Origin: Gemmatimonadaceae bacterium
GTDB taxonomy: Bacteria; Gemmatimonadota; Gemmatimonadetes; Gemmatimonadales; Gemmatimonadaceae
Reading direction: 5' to 3'
Length of the DNA: 64,000 nucleotides
Assembly (NCBI GenBank): GCA_036003045.1
Contig: DASYSS010000042.1
Span: 1-64,000 of the forward strand
Below, in pieces: positions 8,370-18,707 of the stretch; positions within the stretch are counted from its first letter, which is position 1; every line of letters starts with the position of its first letter. The notes under the pieces are model-generated. The model was not told the DNA's origin, made no database searches, and saw nothing but the letters and a program-made list of their open reading frames with translations. A program made the translations under genes and the position numbers.

Positions 8370-9532
8370 CGTCCCAGCTCGATGGCGGCGAGCATGAACG
8401 CGCCGATGCCCTTGTAGTCGTCGGACACGACAGGCTCACTGACGTAGTACTCGTACGTCCCGTCGCGCGGCGGATTGCCGCCGAGTCCAGCGACTTTGCA
8501 GATGCCGCGAATCGAAACGAGTCCGTCGGCGTCCGTGGTCACGAATTGTCGGAGCATGCCGTCAAAGGCGCGCGTGGCGAGCGCGTGGTACTTGGGCGCC
8601 AGGTAGCCCATTCGCGCGCCCTTGGCGAACGAGTACGTGAACATGGCCGACGCGGACTCCTCGAGATAATTGCGCGGGCGGTTCGGCTGACCGAGCACCT
8701 GCCACCAGACTCCGCTCGTGTCTTGCACCCGCGCGACCGCATCGGCGAGTTGCTGCACGATGTGGATGAGTGCCGGCCTGTTGGGATGATTCTTCGGCAT
8801 GTAGTCGAGCACGTCGACTGCCGCCATGAGATACCAACCGACCGCCCGGCCCCAAATGTTCTTCGATCGTCCGGTCGTGGGATCGGCCCACGGTTGCCGA
8901 TGCGCCGAGTCCCAGGCGTGGTAGTAGAGTCCAGTCGACGAATCGCGGAGGTGCCGCGCGACGAGCAGGAATTGGCGCGAGACGTCGGTCATCGCCGCCG
9001 TGTCGGCGTGGCGCTGCGCGTATTGCGCGTAGAAGGGCTCGGCCATGTACAAGCCGTCGAGCCACATCTGCTCGGGGTAGATCTGCTTGTGCCAGAAGCC
9101 GCCGCCGGCGGTTCGCGGCTGGGCAGAGAGCTGCGCGCGCAGCTGGTCGGCGGCACGCTGGTACCGCGGGTCATGGGTCGCGTCCGAGAGCGCGAAGAGA
9201 ACGCGACCCTCGTTGATCTGGTCGAGGTTGAAGTCGGCCTGGCGATACGTCTTGATCGTGCCGTCCGGCATGACGAGAGAGTCGATGCTGCGCTTCACGT
9301 AGTCGGCCAGGCGCGCGTCGCCCGTCTGCGCGGCGAGCCGCTGTGTCGCGAGAAGCACGAGGCCCGCGGTGTAATCCCACCTGTCAAAGACGGCGACCGG
9401 GCTTCGCCGCATGACGGATTGCGCGACGCGCAGCGACCACGCTTGCTGGCCGGCCGGATTCTGCCGCGCCGGGCTCTGCGTCTGCGCCAACGCAGGCAGC
9501 GCGAGCGCGATCACCAGCGCGCGACTGTTCAC
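8366..9532 (-). CDS. GH105 unsaturated rhamnogalacturonyl/galacturonyl hydrolase, exported
   Basis: A 388-residue protein of the YteR/GH105 family. I place the start at the GTG that overlaps the preceding stop (GTGA), because a signal peptide (about residues 4-16, ending near LAQTQ) follows directly. Family motifs are present: FNLDQINEGR, MWLDGLYMAEPF with the catalytic Asp (about residue 157), and NIWGRAVGWYLMA. GH105 enzymes release the 4,5-unsaturated uronate left at the non-reducing end after lyase action. No polysaccharide lyase is in this operon, so the substrate must be made by lyases encoded elsewhere or by other organisms. The product feeds KduI and KduD, encoded next. Confidence 0.92.
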   Translation of the reverse strand: MNSRALVIALALPALAQTQSPARQNPAGQQAWSLRVAQSVMRRSPVAVFDRWDYTAGLVLLATQRLAAQTGDARLADYVKRSIDSLVMPDGTIKTYRQADFNLDQINEGRVLFALSDATHDPRYQRAADQLRAQLSAQPRTAGGGFWHKQIYPEQMWLDGLYMAEPFYAQYAQRHADTAAMTDVSRQFLLVARHLRDSSTGLYYHAWDSAHRQPWADPTTGRSKNIWGRAVGWYLMAAVDVLDYMPKNHPNRPALIHIVQQLADAVARVQDTSGVWWQVLGQPNRPRNYLEESASAMFTYSFAKGARMGYLAPKYHALATRAFDGMLRQFVTTDADGLVSIRGICKVAGLGGNPPRDGTYEYYVSEPVVSDDYKGIGAFMLAAIELGR

Positions 9533-10956
9533 CGCACCGGCGCTCCGTTGATCGTCGTGCCCGCGGTATCGAGTCCGTTCACGTGCTCCAGCACGTTCCC
9601 GTTCTCGACGCCACCGAAGTGGCAGTCGACGACGCGCACCCGTTCGATCGGCGCGTTGGCGAAGCCTCGTAGGTAGAGACCGTACTTGCTCTCGCGGCTC
9701 GTGACGTTCCGCATAGCGATGTCGCGCGCGATCGGTGTGAACGAGCCCTTTGCGCCCTCTTCGTAGGTGAAGTCGATCGAGAGCACGGCGTTGGCCAGCT
9801 GTCCCACCGTGACGTCGCGCATGTAGATGTCGCGAACCACGCCTCCGCGCATCGCGTTGTTCTTGATGCGCAGCACGTTGTCCAGACGCGGGCTGTCCAT
9901 GCGGCAATCGTGGGCGAACACGTTCCAGCACCCGCCCGAGATCTCGCTCCCGATCGTGACGCCGCCGTGACCGTCGCGCATCTCGCAGTTGCGGACGATG
10001 ATGTTCTGGCTCGGTGTCTTCACCCTGCGGCCGTCGGCGTTGCGCCCCGACTTGATCGCGATGCAGTCGTCGCCGGTGTTGAACACGCAGCGCTCGATCA
10101 ACACGTCGCGGCTCGACTCAGGATTGCAGCCGTCGTTGTTCGGCCCGAGGCTGGAGATCTTCACGCCGCGCACCGTGACGTTCTCGCACAACACGGGATT
10201 GATCTCCCACATCGGCGAATTCACGATCGACACGTTCTCGATCAGCACGTTGCGGCAGCGGTACGGCTGGATGAACGGCGGGCGGAGATAGTCGCCCTCG
10301 CCGAACCGGCGTCGCTCGACCGCTTCGCCGCGCTCGGCCATCTCGAGCAGCCGTTGACGCGACGCGTTGTAGTTCGGAGCGCCGCGCGACCAACCGAAGT
10401 CCGCCGATCCCTTCCACGGCCACCAGTGCGCACGATCGGCCTGGCCGTCGAGCGTGCCCTCGCCCGTGATCGCGACGTTCTGCTGATCGAACGCATAGAT
10501 GAACGGCGAATAGTTCATCAGCTCCGTGCCCTCGAACCGCGTCAGCACGGCGGGCAGGTAGCGGCGCGGATCACGGTCGAAGAGCAGCGTCGCGTCGCGC
10601 ACGACGTGCAGCTCGACGTTGCTCCGGAGATGAATCGGCCCCGTCGCGAAGCGCCCCGCCGGCACGACGACGCGTCCACCACCGGCGCTCGTGCAGGCCG
10701 CGATCGCGCGACCGATCGCCTGCGTCGCGTCAGTCCGGCCGTCGCCGACCGCGCCGAAGCGCGTGATGTCGAACTCGCGATCGGGAAACACCGGCGGTTT
10801 GATCCGCGCGAGAATCTCCGGCACGAGCTCCCATCCCCGGTCGGCCGAGGGCCGAGGCGACGGTGTCGGGCTCGCGTTGCAACCCGCCGCGCCGAGTGGC
10901 GTCATCACCGCGGCGCCGGCGCCGAGCGCTCGAAGAAAATCGCGCCTGGTCGTCAT
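9529..10956 (-). CDS. GH28 polygalacturonase, probable Tat-exported lipoprotein
   Basis: A 475-residue glycoside hydrolase. The N-terminus MTTRRDFLRALGAG is a twin-arginine signal, and AAGC at residues 23-26 may be a lipobox. The GH28 active-site motifs are NNDGCNPESS (an NNDG form of NTDG), TGDDCIAIKSG, GHGGVTIGSE and RIKN, all in canonical order. This is the second GH28 in the operon and, unlike the 3' gene, it stands alone without a CE8 domain. The Tat route contrasts with the Sec-type leader of the fused enzyme, so the two may work at different places. The start is 7 bases after the transporter stop; its own stop overlaps the GH105 GTG. Confidence 0.93.
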   Translation of the reverse strand: MTTRRDFLRALGAGAAVMTPLGAAGCNASPTPSPRPSADRGWELVPEILARIKPPVFPDREFDITRFGAVGDGRTDATQAIGRAIAACTSAGGGRVVVPAGRFATGPIHLRSNVELHVVRDATLLFDRDPRRYLPAVLTRFEGTELMNYSPFIYAFDQQNVAITGEGTLDGQADRAHWWPWKGSADFGWSRGAPNYNASRQRLLEMAERGEAVERRRFGEGDYLRPPFIQPYRCRNVLIENVSIVNSPMWEINPVLCENVTVRGVKISSLGPNNDGCNPESSRDVLIERCVFNTGDDCIAIKSGRNADGRRVKTPSQNIIVRNCEMRDGHGGVTIGSEISGGCWNVFAHDCRMDSPRLDNVLRIKNNAMRGGVVRDIYMRDVTVGQLANAVLSIDFTYEEGAKGSFTPIARDIAMRNVTSRESKYGLYLRGFANAPIERVRVVDCHFGGVENGNVLEHVNGLDTAGTTINGAPVR

Positions 10957-10963
10957 GATCGGC

Positions 10964-12340
10964 TCAGTCCCTGTCGGCGGCAGTGTCTTTGTCGAGCGAC
11001 GCGCGCTCGAGCCGCGGCGCGAGAAGATGAATCACGATCAGCGCGGCGACGTACGCCGTGCCGCACACGAAGAAGATCGGCGTGTAGTTGCTGCCGTTGT
11101 GCTGCAGCACCCAGCCCGTGCCGCGCTGGAACAGCGTACCGCCGATCGCGCCGAAGAATCCGCCGATGCCGACCACCGAGCCGACCGCGTACTGCGGGAA
11201 CATGTCGCTCGACAGCGTGAAGATGTTCGCTGACCACCATTGGTGCGCCGCCGCCGCCACGCCGACGATCACGACCGCGACCCACATGTTCGTCGCCGAC
11301 GGCGCGAACATCGTCGGCACGATCACCAGCGCCGCGATGAGCATCGTCGTCTTCCGCCCCGCGTTCACCGACCAGCCGCGCTTGATAAACGCGCCGGAGA
11401 GATATCCGCCGAACACCGAGCCGACGTCGGCGAGCAGATAGATGACGATGAGCGGCATCGCGATCTGCGACAGCTTGATGCCGTATCGCGAGTCGAGAAA
11501 CTTCGGCAGCCAGTATAGATAGAACCACCAGATGGGGTCCGTCATCAGCTTGCCGACGGCGAACGCCCACGTCTGGCGGTGGCGCACCAGCTGTGTCCAC
11601 CGGACGCGCTTCCCCCTCCCCGATTCGACCGGCTCGCTCGAGATGTGCGCCAACTCGGCGGGGCCGCACTTCGGGTGCTCGCGCGGCGGCCGATAGATCA
11701 TGAGCCACGGAATCAGCCACAGGAATCCGAGCGCACCCGTCGCGATGAACGCCGGCCGCCATCCCCAGTTGAGCGCGATCCACGGCACGAGGATCGGCGT
11801 GATGATCGCGCCGACGTTCGACCCCGCGTTGAACACGCCGGTCGCCAGCGCGCGTTCGCGCGACGGGAACCATTCGGCGACCGTCTTGATCGACGCCGGG
11901 AAGTTTCCTGACTCGCCAAGGCCGAGGACGAAGCGAGCGATGCTGAAACCCGATGCCGTCCGCGCGAGCGCCATTCCCATCGCGGATAGACTCCACACCG
12001 TGACCGACCCGGCAAAGCCGCGCCGCGTGCCGAAGCGGTCCATGATGCGCCCGGCGAACAGGAACCCGATCGCGTACGCGATCGTGAACCACGACACGAC
12101 GTCGGCGAACTGCTGCTCGTTCCATCCAAGATCGCGCTGGAGCGTCGGGCCGAGGATGCCGATGACTTGGCGGTCGATGTAGTTGATCGTCGTCGCGAAG
12201 AAGAGCAGCGCGCAGATCGTCCAGCGATACCGTCCCACCTTGGCGAGCGCACCGCTCCCGGCGAGCGCACCCCCGGCGGCACCGGACGCCGTCAGCTCCG
12301 ATTCCGTCGTGTCTCGCCGCGTATCGACTGGGGTCGCCAT
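10964..12340 (-). CDS. exuT: MFS hexuronate transporter (ExuT-like)
   Basis: A 458-residue major facilitator protein with 12 predicted membrane segments. The first reads LFFATTINYIDRQVIGIL, typical of the anion:cation symporter family that includes ExuT; GRIMDRFGTRRG is the loop 2-3 motif. The chosen ATG has a strong ribosome site (GGAGGAGAG) about 5 bases upstream; a longer frame upstream lacks one. It sits in the inner membrane, and in this operon the obvious cargo is galacturonate or short uronates. No outer-membrane channel or SusCD pair is encoded nearby. Substrate assignment rests on context. Confidence 0.85.
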   Translation of the reverse strand: MATPVDTRRDTTESELTASGAAGGALAGSGALAKVGRYRWTICALLFFATTINYIDRQVIGILGPTLQRDLGWNEQQFADVVSWFTIAYAIGFLFAGRIMDRFGTRRGFAGSVTVWSLSAMGMALARTASGFSIARFVLGLGESGNFPASIKTVAEWFPSRERALATGVFNAGSNVGAIITPILVPWIALNWGWRPAFIATGALGFLWLIPWLMIYRPPREHPKCGPAELAHISSEPVESGRGKRVRWTQLVRHRQTWAFAVGKLMTDPIWWFYLYWLPKFLDSRYGIKLSQIAMPLIVIYLLADVGSVFGGYLSGAFIKRGWSVNAGRKTTMLIAALVIVPTMFAPSATNMWVAVVIVGVAAAAHQWWSANIFTLSSDMFPQYAVGSVVGIGGFFGAIGGTLFQRGTGWVLQHNGSNYTPIFFVCGTAYVAALIVIHLLAPRLERASLDKDTAADRD

Positions 12341-12360
12341 CGGTCCTCTCTCCTCCGCCT

Positions 12361-13389
12361 CTAGCGCTTCACTCGGCCGCTCGCGTCGCCGGCCATCAAC
12401 GCTTCGACCTCGGCGACGCCGACACGATTGATGTCGCCGGAGATCGAGTGCTTGAGGCACGACGCCGCGGTCGCGAACTCGAGTGCCTTGCCGTCGTCGC
12501 GATACTGCCGTAATCCATAGATCAGGCCGGCCGCGAACGAGTCGCCGGCGCCGACACGATCCACGATGTCGGCGATGTCGTAATGCCGGCTCCCGAGCAT
12601 CTGCTTCCGGTTGTGCAGCACGGCGCTCCAGCCGTTGTGATCCGCGCTGTGACTTTCCCGCAGCGTGATCGCGAGCTTCTCCAGCTTCGGAAAAGCGGCC
12701 AGCACCTTCTCGGCGAGAGCACGGTATTTCTCGTGCGCCAAGTCGCCGCCCTCGACGTTCACGTCAGCCTCGATGCCGAGCGCGTTCTGACAGTCTTCTT
12801 CGTTCGCCACGCCGATGGTCGCGAAGCTCACGAGCTCGCGCATCACTTCGGGGGCGCGCTTGCCGTACTTCCAGAGGCTCTTCCGGAAGTTGAAGTCGCA
12901 CGAGACGGTAAGGCCGCGCTCTCGCGCCGTCTTGGCCGCCGCGACCGACAACTCGGCCGCCGAAGCGCTGATCGCCGGCGTCACGCCGGTGATGTGGAAC
13001 CAGTCCGCGTCCGCGAAGACCGCGTTCCAATCGAAGTCCGCCGCCCGAGCCGACGCGATGGACGACCCGGCGCGGTCGTACGTGACGCGCGACGGACGTT
13101 GGTTCGTTCCGTTCTCGAGAAAATAGACGCCGAGTCGTTCTCCGGATCGGCGTACGGCCGAAACGTCGACGCCGAACGCGCGGAGCGAGGAGAGGCACGC
13201 ATCGCCGACGTTGTTCGCCGGCACCGCGCTCACGAATCGGGCGTGAATGCCGAATTGCGCGAGCGACGCCGCGACGTTCGCCTCGGCCCCGCCGAACGTC
13301 GCCTCGAGCGTCGGCGACTGGAACAGCCGCTCGAACGCCGGCGATTTGAGTCGCAACATCACCTCGCCGAGCGCGACGACGCAGCTCAC
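12361..13389 (-). CDS. kdgK: 2-keto-3-deoxygluconate kinase KdgK (PfkB family)
   Basis: A 342-residue PfkB-family sugar kinase. The N-terminal [10 protein letters not shown] and [12 protein letters not shown] form the sugar site, and the C-terminal [13 protein letters not shown] carries the catalytic Asp and anion hole. It phosphorylates KDG to KDPG, where the saturated and unsaturated uronate routes of this operon meet. I use the GTG that overlaps the eda stop (GTGA); the open frame extends upstream but inside eda. A 20-base gap containing the transporter ribosome site follows. Confidence 0.93.
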   Translation of the reverse strand: MSCVVALGEVMLRLKSPAFERLFQSPTLEATFGGAEANVAASLAQFGIHARFVSAVPANNVGDACLSSLRAFGVDVSAVRRSGERLGVYFLENGTNQRPSRVTYDRAGSSIASARAADFDWNAVFADADWFHITGVTPAISASAAELSVAAAKTARERGLTVSCDFNFRKSLWKYGKRAPEVMRELVSFATIGVANEEDCQNALGIEADVNVEGGDLAHEKYRALAEKVLAAFPKLEKLAITLRESHSADHNGWSAVLHNRKQMLGSRHYDIADIVDRVGAGDSFAAGLIYGLRQYRDDGKALEFATAASCLKHSISGDINRVGVAEVEALMAGDASGRVKR

Positions 13390-14081
13390 GCGAACGCTCC
13401 GGCCGGGGCGACCGCCGCCTGCGCGCGCCCGTGCGCGATGTCCGACGCGCGGCGCGACTCCTCGCGAATGCGGTCGAACTGTTTCGCGGCGATCCAGTCG
13501 GTGGGCGCCATCCACGACCCGCCGCACGCGACGACGCGATCGAACGCGAGATACGCCGCGACGTTCGTGGCGCTGACTCCCCCCGTCGGCATGAAGTTCA
13601 CGCCGACGAACGGCGCCGCGATCGCTTTCAGGTAGCCGAGTCCACCCATCGGTTCGGCGGGAAAGAACTTGAGTGTGGTGAGGCCCAGCTCGAGCGCCGC
13701 CTCCACCTCCGTCGGCGTCGCGATGCCCGGGTACACGGGAAGCCCGAGCGCCTTGCAGTGCTCGACGACTCGCGGATTGAGTCCCGGCGCGACGACGAAT
13801 TGCGCGCCGGCGTCGCGCGCGGCATCGACCTGCGCGGGCGTCAGCACCGTGCCGGCACCGGCGAGTAGATCCGGCGCCTCGGCCGAGATTCGTCGAATCG
13901 CTTCCGCGGCGCGCGGCGTGCGAAACGTGATTTCGGCGCACGTCAGGCCGCCGGTCGAGAGAGCGCGCGCGAGCGGGACGGCGTCGTCGGGATCGTCGAT
14001 CGTGATGACCGGCACGACGCGCGCGGCGCGCAGGCGGTCGGGCATCATTTCGGCTGTCGAGCGCGGGGCGGGAACTGTCAT
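13386..14081 (-). CDS. eda: KDPG/KHG aldolase Eda
   Basis: A 231-residue class I aldolase that splits 2-keto-3-deoxy-6-phosphogluconate into pyruvate and glyceraldehyde-3-phosphate. Typical motifs are CAEITFRT (catalytic Glu and phosphate-site Arg), GAGTVLT, and [12 protein letters not shown] with the Schiff-base Lys, followed by NFMPTGGV. The ATG overlaps the uxaB stop by 4 bases and the stop overlaps the kdgK GTG by 4 bases, so uxaB, eda and kdgK form a coupled block. It completes the pathway from uronate to central metabolism. Confidence 0.95.
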   Translation of the reverse strand: MTVPAPRSTAEMMPDRLRAARVVPVITIDDPDDAVPLARALSTGGLTCAEITFRTPRAAEAIRRISAEAPDLLAGAGTVLTPAQVDAARDAGAQFVVAPGLNPRVVEHCKALGLPVYPGIATPTEVEAALELGLTTLKFFPAEPMGGLGYLKAIAAPFVGVNFMPTGGVSATNVAAYLAFDRVVACGGSWMAPTDWIAAKQFDRIREESRRASDIAHGRAQAAVAPAGAFA

Positions 14082-15619
14082 GTGAGCGTCACCGATTCCG
14101 TGAGCTGGGCGTCGAGCGCTGAAAGTACCCCGTTCGCGCAGATTCGCATGAGGTGCTCGCCGACCAACTCGACGAAAGCGGGGATCGCGGCCAGATCCGT
14201 GCCCCAGAGCGATTCGTCCGCACACACACGCCGGGCGAGCTCCAGGAACTCGTCCTCGGTACGCGGCGTGAGCGACTGCCAGACGGTGCGGACGCGCTCT
14301 CCCTCGGCATCCGGCGGCACGGCCAGTCCCGCGGACCGTCGCTCGGCTTGCACGTCACCGCGCATGAAGGCGAGAAAGGCCGCGAAACCGAAGGCCAACG
14401 CGGCCGGCGGCCGGCCCGTTCGCGACGCGGCCGCCAGGATCGACGGCACGACGCGGACGCGCATCTTGGTAGTGCCGTGCAGCGTGATGTCGACAAGCGC
14501 GTGGTCGATGTACGCGTTGTCGAACCGCCGTAGCACGTCGCTGGCGAAGGCTTCCGCGCCCGGAGCATCGAGATTTGGCGCGATCTCGTCGAGCATGGCG
14601 CGGCGGAGAAACGCGCCGACCCGACGGTCGCGCACGGCGTCGCGCACGGTCACGAGACCCGCGAGCAGCGCCACCGGCACGACGATCGTGTGTCCCCCGT
14701 TCAGCAGGCGGATCTTTCGCTCACGATACGGCCGAATGTCGGGGGCGACGACGACTCGCGGATCCTCGCCGGGAAACTGGAGCCGCGCGCGCAGGTCGTC
14801 GTCGCCTTCGATCGCGAAGAGCGCGTAGCTCTCGCACGCCGTCAGCATGCCGTCACGATAGCCGTGCACCCGCTCGAACCGGTCGATCTCTGCGCGCGAC
14901 GGCGCGCCCGGAACGATTCGGTCGACGAGCGTGTTGCAGAACACGACCGCCTGATCCATCCAGCCACTGAATCTCGTGCCGAGCCGCCATGAAGCCGCCG
15001 TCTCGCGCACGAGGCGCTCGAGGATGGCACCGTTGTCGTCCACGAGCTCGCACGGGAGAACGACGAGGCCGCGCGACGCGTCGTAGTCAAACGCGCGGGC
15101 GCGCTCCCGGAGAAATCGCGTGAGCTTCGCCGGGAACGAACGAGGCGGATTCGCGTCGGGCGCGTCGGCGGCGTCGAGCGTGAGCCCAACCTCCGTCGTA
15201 TTCGAGATCACGAGCTGGATGTTCGGATCGCGTGCGAGCTTCAGCACGTCGTCCCACTGCGTCCCCGCCGACAGCGCGCGGCTCAGCGACGCGATGATCC
15301 GATTTCGCGGCCGCTCGGGTCCGACGTGAGTGGAACCGCCCTGAATCGCCAGCGTGTACAATCCGTCCTGCGCGTTCAGCACGGCGTCGCGCTTGCTGTC
15401 GGTCGACGCGATCGCGACGATCGATCCCCCGAACCGGCCGGCGCGATTCGCTTCGTCGATGAACCACGCGGCGAACCCGCGCAAAAAAGCGCCGGTCCCG
15501 AACTGCACGACGCGCTCGGGCAGATCGAGCGCTCCCGGCGGCGGTGCTTCCACGTCGACGCGGTCCGCCATGAACGGCGACGCCACGAGCTCGCGTGAAA
15601 GCCTCGGCGGTGCGTTCAT
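14078..15619 (-). CDS. uxaB: tagaturonate reductase UxaB (mannitol dehydrogenase family)
   Basis: A 513-residue polyol-dehydrogenase-family protein. Segments such as [48 protein letters not shown] and [10 protein letters not shown] match UxaB better than UxuB. It reduces tagaturonate (from galacturonate via UxaC) to altronate with NADH. The start lies directly against the uxaA stop with no gap; the stop overlaps the eda start. A fructuronate reductase activity is the main alternative, but no uxuA is present and uxaA is adjacent. Confidence 0.92.
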   Translation of the reverse strand: MNAPPRLSRELVASPFMADRVDVEAPPPGALDLPERVVQFGTGAFLRGFAAWFIDEANRAGRFGGSIVAIASTDSKRDAVLNAQDGLYTLAIQGGSTHVGPERPRNRIIASLSRALSAGTQWDDVLKLARDPNIQLVISNTTEVGLTLDAADAPDANPPRSFPAKLTRFLRERARAFDYDASRGLVVLPCELVDDNGAILERLVRETAASWRLGTRFSGWMDQAVVFCNTLVDRIVPGAPSRAEIDRFERVHGYRDGMLTACESYALFAIEGDDDLRARLQFPGEDPRVVVAPDIRPYRERKIRLLNGGHTIVVPVALLAGLVTVRDAVRDRRVGAFLRRAMLDEIAPNLDAPGAEAFASDVLRRFDNAYIDHALVDITLHGTTKMRVRVVPSILAAASRTGRPPAALAFGFAAFLAFMRGDVQAERRSAGLAVPPDAEGERVRTVWQSLTPRTEDEFLELARRVCADESLWGTDLAAIPAFVELVGEHLMRICANGVLSALDAQLTESVTLT

Positions 15620-17179
15620 CTAGAGCGTGACTCCATCCTTCCAGATCGCGATCTCGCGATAGTCGTTCGTCTCGTTCTTCGCGAGGCGAGATCCCGACGC
15701 CACATCGAGCACGAACGCGAAGAGCTCGTCATCGAGCTGCGCTGCGCTCGTCGCCCCGCCGAGCAAACGCCCGGCGTCGAAATCGATCCAATGCGGTTTG
15801 CGCTGCGCGATGTCGCTGTTCGACGAGACTTTGATCGTCGGCACGGGAAAACCCAGCGGCGTACCACGCCCCGTCGTGAACAGGAGGAGCGTCGCGCCGC
15901 TCACCACCATCGCCGTCGACGAAACCGCGTCGTTGCCCGGCGACTCGAGCAGCGATACGCCGCGCGCGGCCGGCGGCAGCGGGTCGCCGTATCGCAGCAC
16001 GCGCGAGATGGTCCCCCGCCCGCCCTTCTGAATCGCTCCGAGCGATTTCTCCTCGAGCGTTGTGAGCCCGCCCGCCTTGTTTCCCGGCGACGGATTCTCG
16101 TAGATCGGCTGGCCGTGGCGAACAAAATAGCTCTTAAAGTCGTTGATCATCGCCACGATGTCATTGAAAACCAATGCGCTCTCGGCGCGATTCATGAGCA
16201 GTTGCTCGGCGCCGAACATCTCCGGCACTTCCGTGAGAATCACGCCGCCGCCGAGCGACGTGAGCCGGTCGGCCAGCCTACCGAGCAACGGATTGGCGCT
16301 GATCCCGCTGAATCCGTCCGAGCCGCCGCACTTGTGTCCGAGCACGAGATCGCTCGCCGGACAATCGACACGCTTGTCGGCGGCCATGCGCTCGACGAGC
16401 TTCGCGACGGCGCCCGTGCCTTCCTCCAATTCGTCGATCACGTCCTGCGTGTTGAAGAACGCGAGGCGGCTGCGGTCGACGTCGCCGGCGAGGTGGAGCA
16501 GCGCGTTGAGCTGGTTGTTCTCGCAGCCCAACCCGAGAACGAGCACGCCGCCGGCATTGGGATGACGCATCAAGCCGGCGAGCACGTGTTGGGTGTGCGA
16601 GAGGTCGTCGCCGAGCTGGCTGCATCCATATGGATGCGCGAATGCGTGCACGCCGTCCAATGTGCCGGAGAACCGCTCCGCAGCCTGCCGCGCGATCCGC
16701 TCGGCCGCGTGGTTGACGCAGCCGACGGTGTTGAGCACCCACAGTTCGTTGCGAGTGCCGACCTTGCCGTTCGGCCGCCGATAGCCGTTGAACGTGGGCA
16801 TGGCCGTGGGTTGACTCGATGGCGCTAGAGACGGCGCATACTGATAGTCGACGACGCCGGAGAGAGCAGTTCTCAGATTGTGTGAGTGCACCCAATCGCC
16901 GGCGGCGATCGCCTCGGTCGCGACGCCGATCGGAACGCCGAACTTCACGACGGAATCGCCGGCGCGGATGGCCTCGAGCGCGATCTTGTGTCCCGGCGCG
17001 ATCTCCGCGCGCGATACGACGCTCGAATCGTCGACGGTCACGCGTTCACCCGCGACGACCGGCCGCAGCGCGACCGCGACGTTGTCTTGGGCGCCGATTC
17101 GCACCACGGCCGGCGCACCGTTCGACGCCGCGGCGAGAGTCGCGCCCGAAGTCTGCGCGCGCTCGGTGCCGATCGTCAT
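15620..17179 (-). CDS. uxaA: altronate dehydratase UxaA
   Basis: A 519-residue UxaA/GarD-family protein. The N-terminal SAF domain (about residues 25-105) is followed by the large dehydratase domain with GYRRPNGKVGTRN, NTVGCVNHA, FAHPYGCSQLGDD, LGLGCENNQ and GHKCGGSDGFSG, containing the Cys/His residues expected for a metal centre. It converts altronate to KDG. I start at the ATG 5 bases after the uxaC stop; the open frame reaches far upstream only because it shadows uxaC. The length fits the family (E. coli about 495). Confidence 0.93.
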   Translation of the reverse strand: MTIGTERAQTSGATLAAASNGAPAVVRIGAQDNVAVALRPVVAGERVTVDDSSVVSRAEIAPGHKIALEAIRAGDSVVKFGVPIGVATEAIAAGDWVHSHNLRTALSGVVDYQYAPSLAPSSQPTAMPTFNGYRRPNGKVGTRNELWVLNTVGCVNHAAERIARQAAERFSGTLDGVHAFAHPYGCSQLGDDLSHTQHVLAGLMRHPNAGGVLVLGLGCENNQLNALLHLAGDVDRSRLAFFNTQDVIDELEEGTGAVAKLVERMAADKRVDCPASDLVLGHKCGGSDGFSGISANPLLGRLADRLTSLGGGVILTEVPEMFGAEQLLMNRAESALVFNDIVAMINDFKSYFVRHGQPIYENPSPGNKAGGLTTLEEKSLGAIQKGGRGTISRVLRYGDPLPPAARGVSLLESPGNDAVSSTAMVVSGATLLLFTTGRGTPLGFPVPTIKVSSNSDIAQRKPHWIDFDAGRLLGGATSAAQLDDELFAFVLDVASGSRLAKNETNDYREIAIWKDGVTL

Positions 17180-17184
17180 CGCGA

Positions 17185-18651
17185 CTAAGTCCTCGCAGCC
17201 GCGAGCGGGCGTTCGGCGGCCGGTTGCACGGCGGGTGCGACTCGATACGTCTCGCGCGCGAGATCGTAGGCGAGCGCTCGCGCCATCACGTGCGCGTCGT
17301 CGACCTCCACGATGTGCCGCACCACGAGCCCCGCGAGGAAGTTCGCGTCCACGCGCCGAGAAAGATCGTGTCGCGCGGGAATCGAGCAGAAGGCGCGAGT
17401 GTCGTCGTTGAAGCCGGCGGTGTTGTAGATCCCGGCCGTCTCGGTGACTTGTTGCCGATACCGCGTCATGCCCTCGATCGAGTCGTGGAACCACCATGGC
17501 GGACCGAGGCGAAGCGCCGGGTACTGTCCGGCGAGCGGCGCGAGCTCGCGTGCGTACGCCGACTCGTCCAGCGTGAACAAGACCATCGAGAATCGCTCGT
17601 CGTTGCCGTACGCATTCAGCAACTCGGCGAGATTGCGCGTGTATTCGGTGGCCACGGGGATGTCGGCGCCGCGGTCCGCGCCGAATCGGTCGAACACCTG
17701 ACGATTGTGGTCGCGGAGCGCGCCGGGGTGGAGCTGCATGACCAACCCGTCGTCGACCGACATACGCGCCATCTCCATCAGCATGTGCGCCTCGAAGCGC
17801 CGCTGATCCGCCGGCGTCGCTTCGCCGCGAAGCGCTCGCACGAAGATCGCCGACACATCCTGGTCGGACATCCGCGACGCGAACGGCTCGACCACTGCGT
17901 GGTCCGTCGCGGTCGCGCCAAGCGACTTGAACACCCCGCGCCGCTTCTCGAGTGCGTCGACGAACGACGCGTAGTTCGGGATCGCCCCTCCACTCGCTTG
18001 ACCGAGGCACTCGAGCTCCGACGCCCACTCTGGGGCGGCGATCCGAAACACCGCATCCGGCCGGAAGGTCGGAATCACGCGACCGCGCCACCCCGAGGCG
18101 CGGATCGCGCGATGGTGCACGAGCGAGTCGCTCGCCGCGTCCGTCGTCGCCAGTATCTCGATGTTGAAGCGCTCGAACAGCCGGCGCGGCCGGAACTCGG
18201 GCGACGCGAGACGCTCGGCGATTTGATCGTAGACATACTGCGCCGATTCGGCGTCGAACCGCACCTTCACGCCGAACACTTCGTGCAACTCGTGGTCGAG
18301 CCAGAGCCCCGTCGGCGTTCCGTGAAAGAGGTGCGCGTGGTCGCCGAACGTCTGCCAAATGCGCCGCGGATCGGTCTCCACCACGGTCCCATCGCGCGCC
18401 GGAATGCCGAGCGACTCCATCGGAACGCCGCGCGAGTACAACATCCGGACGATGTAGTGATCCGGGATCACGATGAGCGACGCCGGCTCGGGGAACGCGG
18501 TATCGTTCGCCAAGATCGCCGGATCGACGTGGCCGTGGGGGCAAATCAGCGGGAGGTCGCGCGTTTCCTCGTAGAGCGCCCGCGCCGCGTGCCGAATTTC
18601 CGGGTCGGAATCGAAGAACCGGTCGGCGTGCAGAACCAGCGGCCGATGCAT
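17185..18651 (-). CDS. uxaC: uronate isomerase UxaC
   Basis: A 488-residue amidohydrolase-superfamily isomerase converting galacturonate to tagaturonate (and glucuronate to fructuronate). The LICPHGHVDP motif carries the metal-binding HxH. The N-terminus MHRPLVLHADRFFDSDP matches the start I recall for alphaproteobacterial-type UxaC, so I prefer this ATG over in-frame ATGs at 18663 and 18705, which also lack ribosome sites. It is the first gene of the 12-gene operon; the 207-base gap upstream separates it from the divergent ROK regulator and contains a TTGTTC/GAACAA palindrome. Confidence 0.93.
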   Translation of the reverse strand: MHRPLVLHADRFFDSDPEIRHAARALYEETRDLPLICPHGHVDPAILANDTAFPEPASLIVIPDHYIVRMLYSRGVPMESLGIPARDGTVVETDPRRIWQTFGDHAHLFHGTPTGLWLDHELHEVFGVKVRFDAESAQYVYDQIAERLASPEFRPRRLFERFNIEILATTDAASDSLVHHRAIRASGWRGRVIPTFRPDAVFRIAAPEWASELECLGQASGGAIPNYASFVDALEKRRGVFKSLGATATDHAVVEPFASRMSDQDVSAIFVRALRGEATPADQRRFEAHMLMEMARMSVDDGLVMQLHPGALRDHNRQVFDRFGADRGADIPVATEYTRNLAELLNAYGNDERFSMVLFTLDESAYARELAPLAGQYPALRLGPPWWFHDSIEGMTRYRQQVTETAGIYNTAGFNDDTRAFCSIPARHDLSRRVDANFLAGLVVRHIVEVDDAHVMARALAYDLARETYRVAPAVQPAAERPLAAART

Positions 18652-18707
18652 CCCGCGCCTCATGGTTCGCTTGTCCGTCGGGTGGGAGACTTGAAGCGGC
18701 GCCACAT

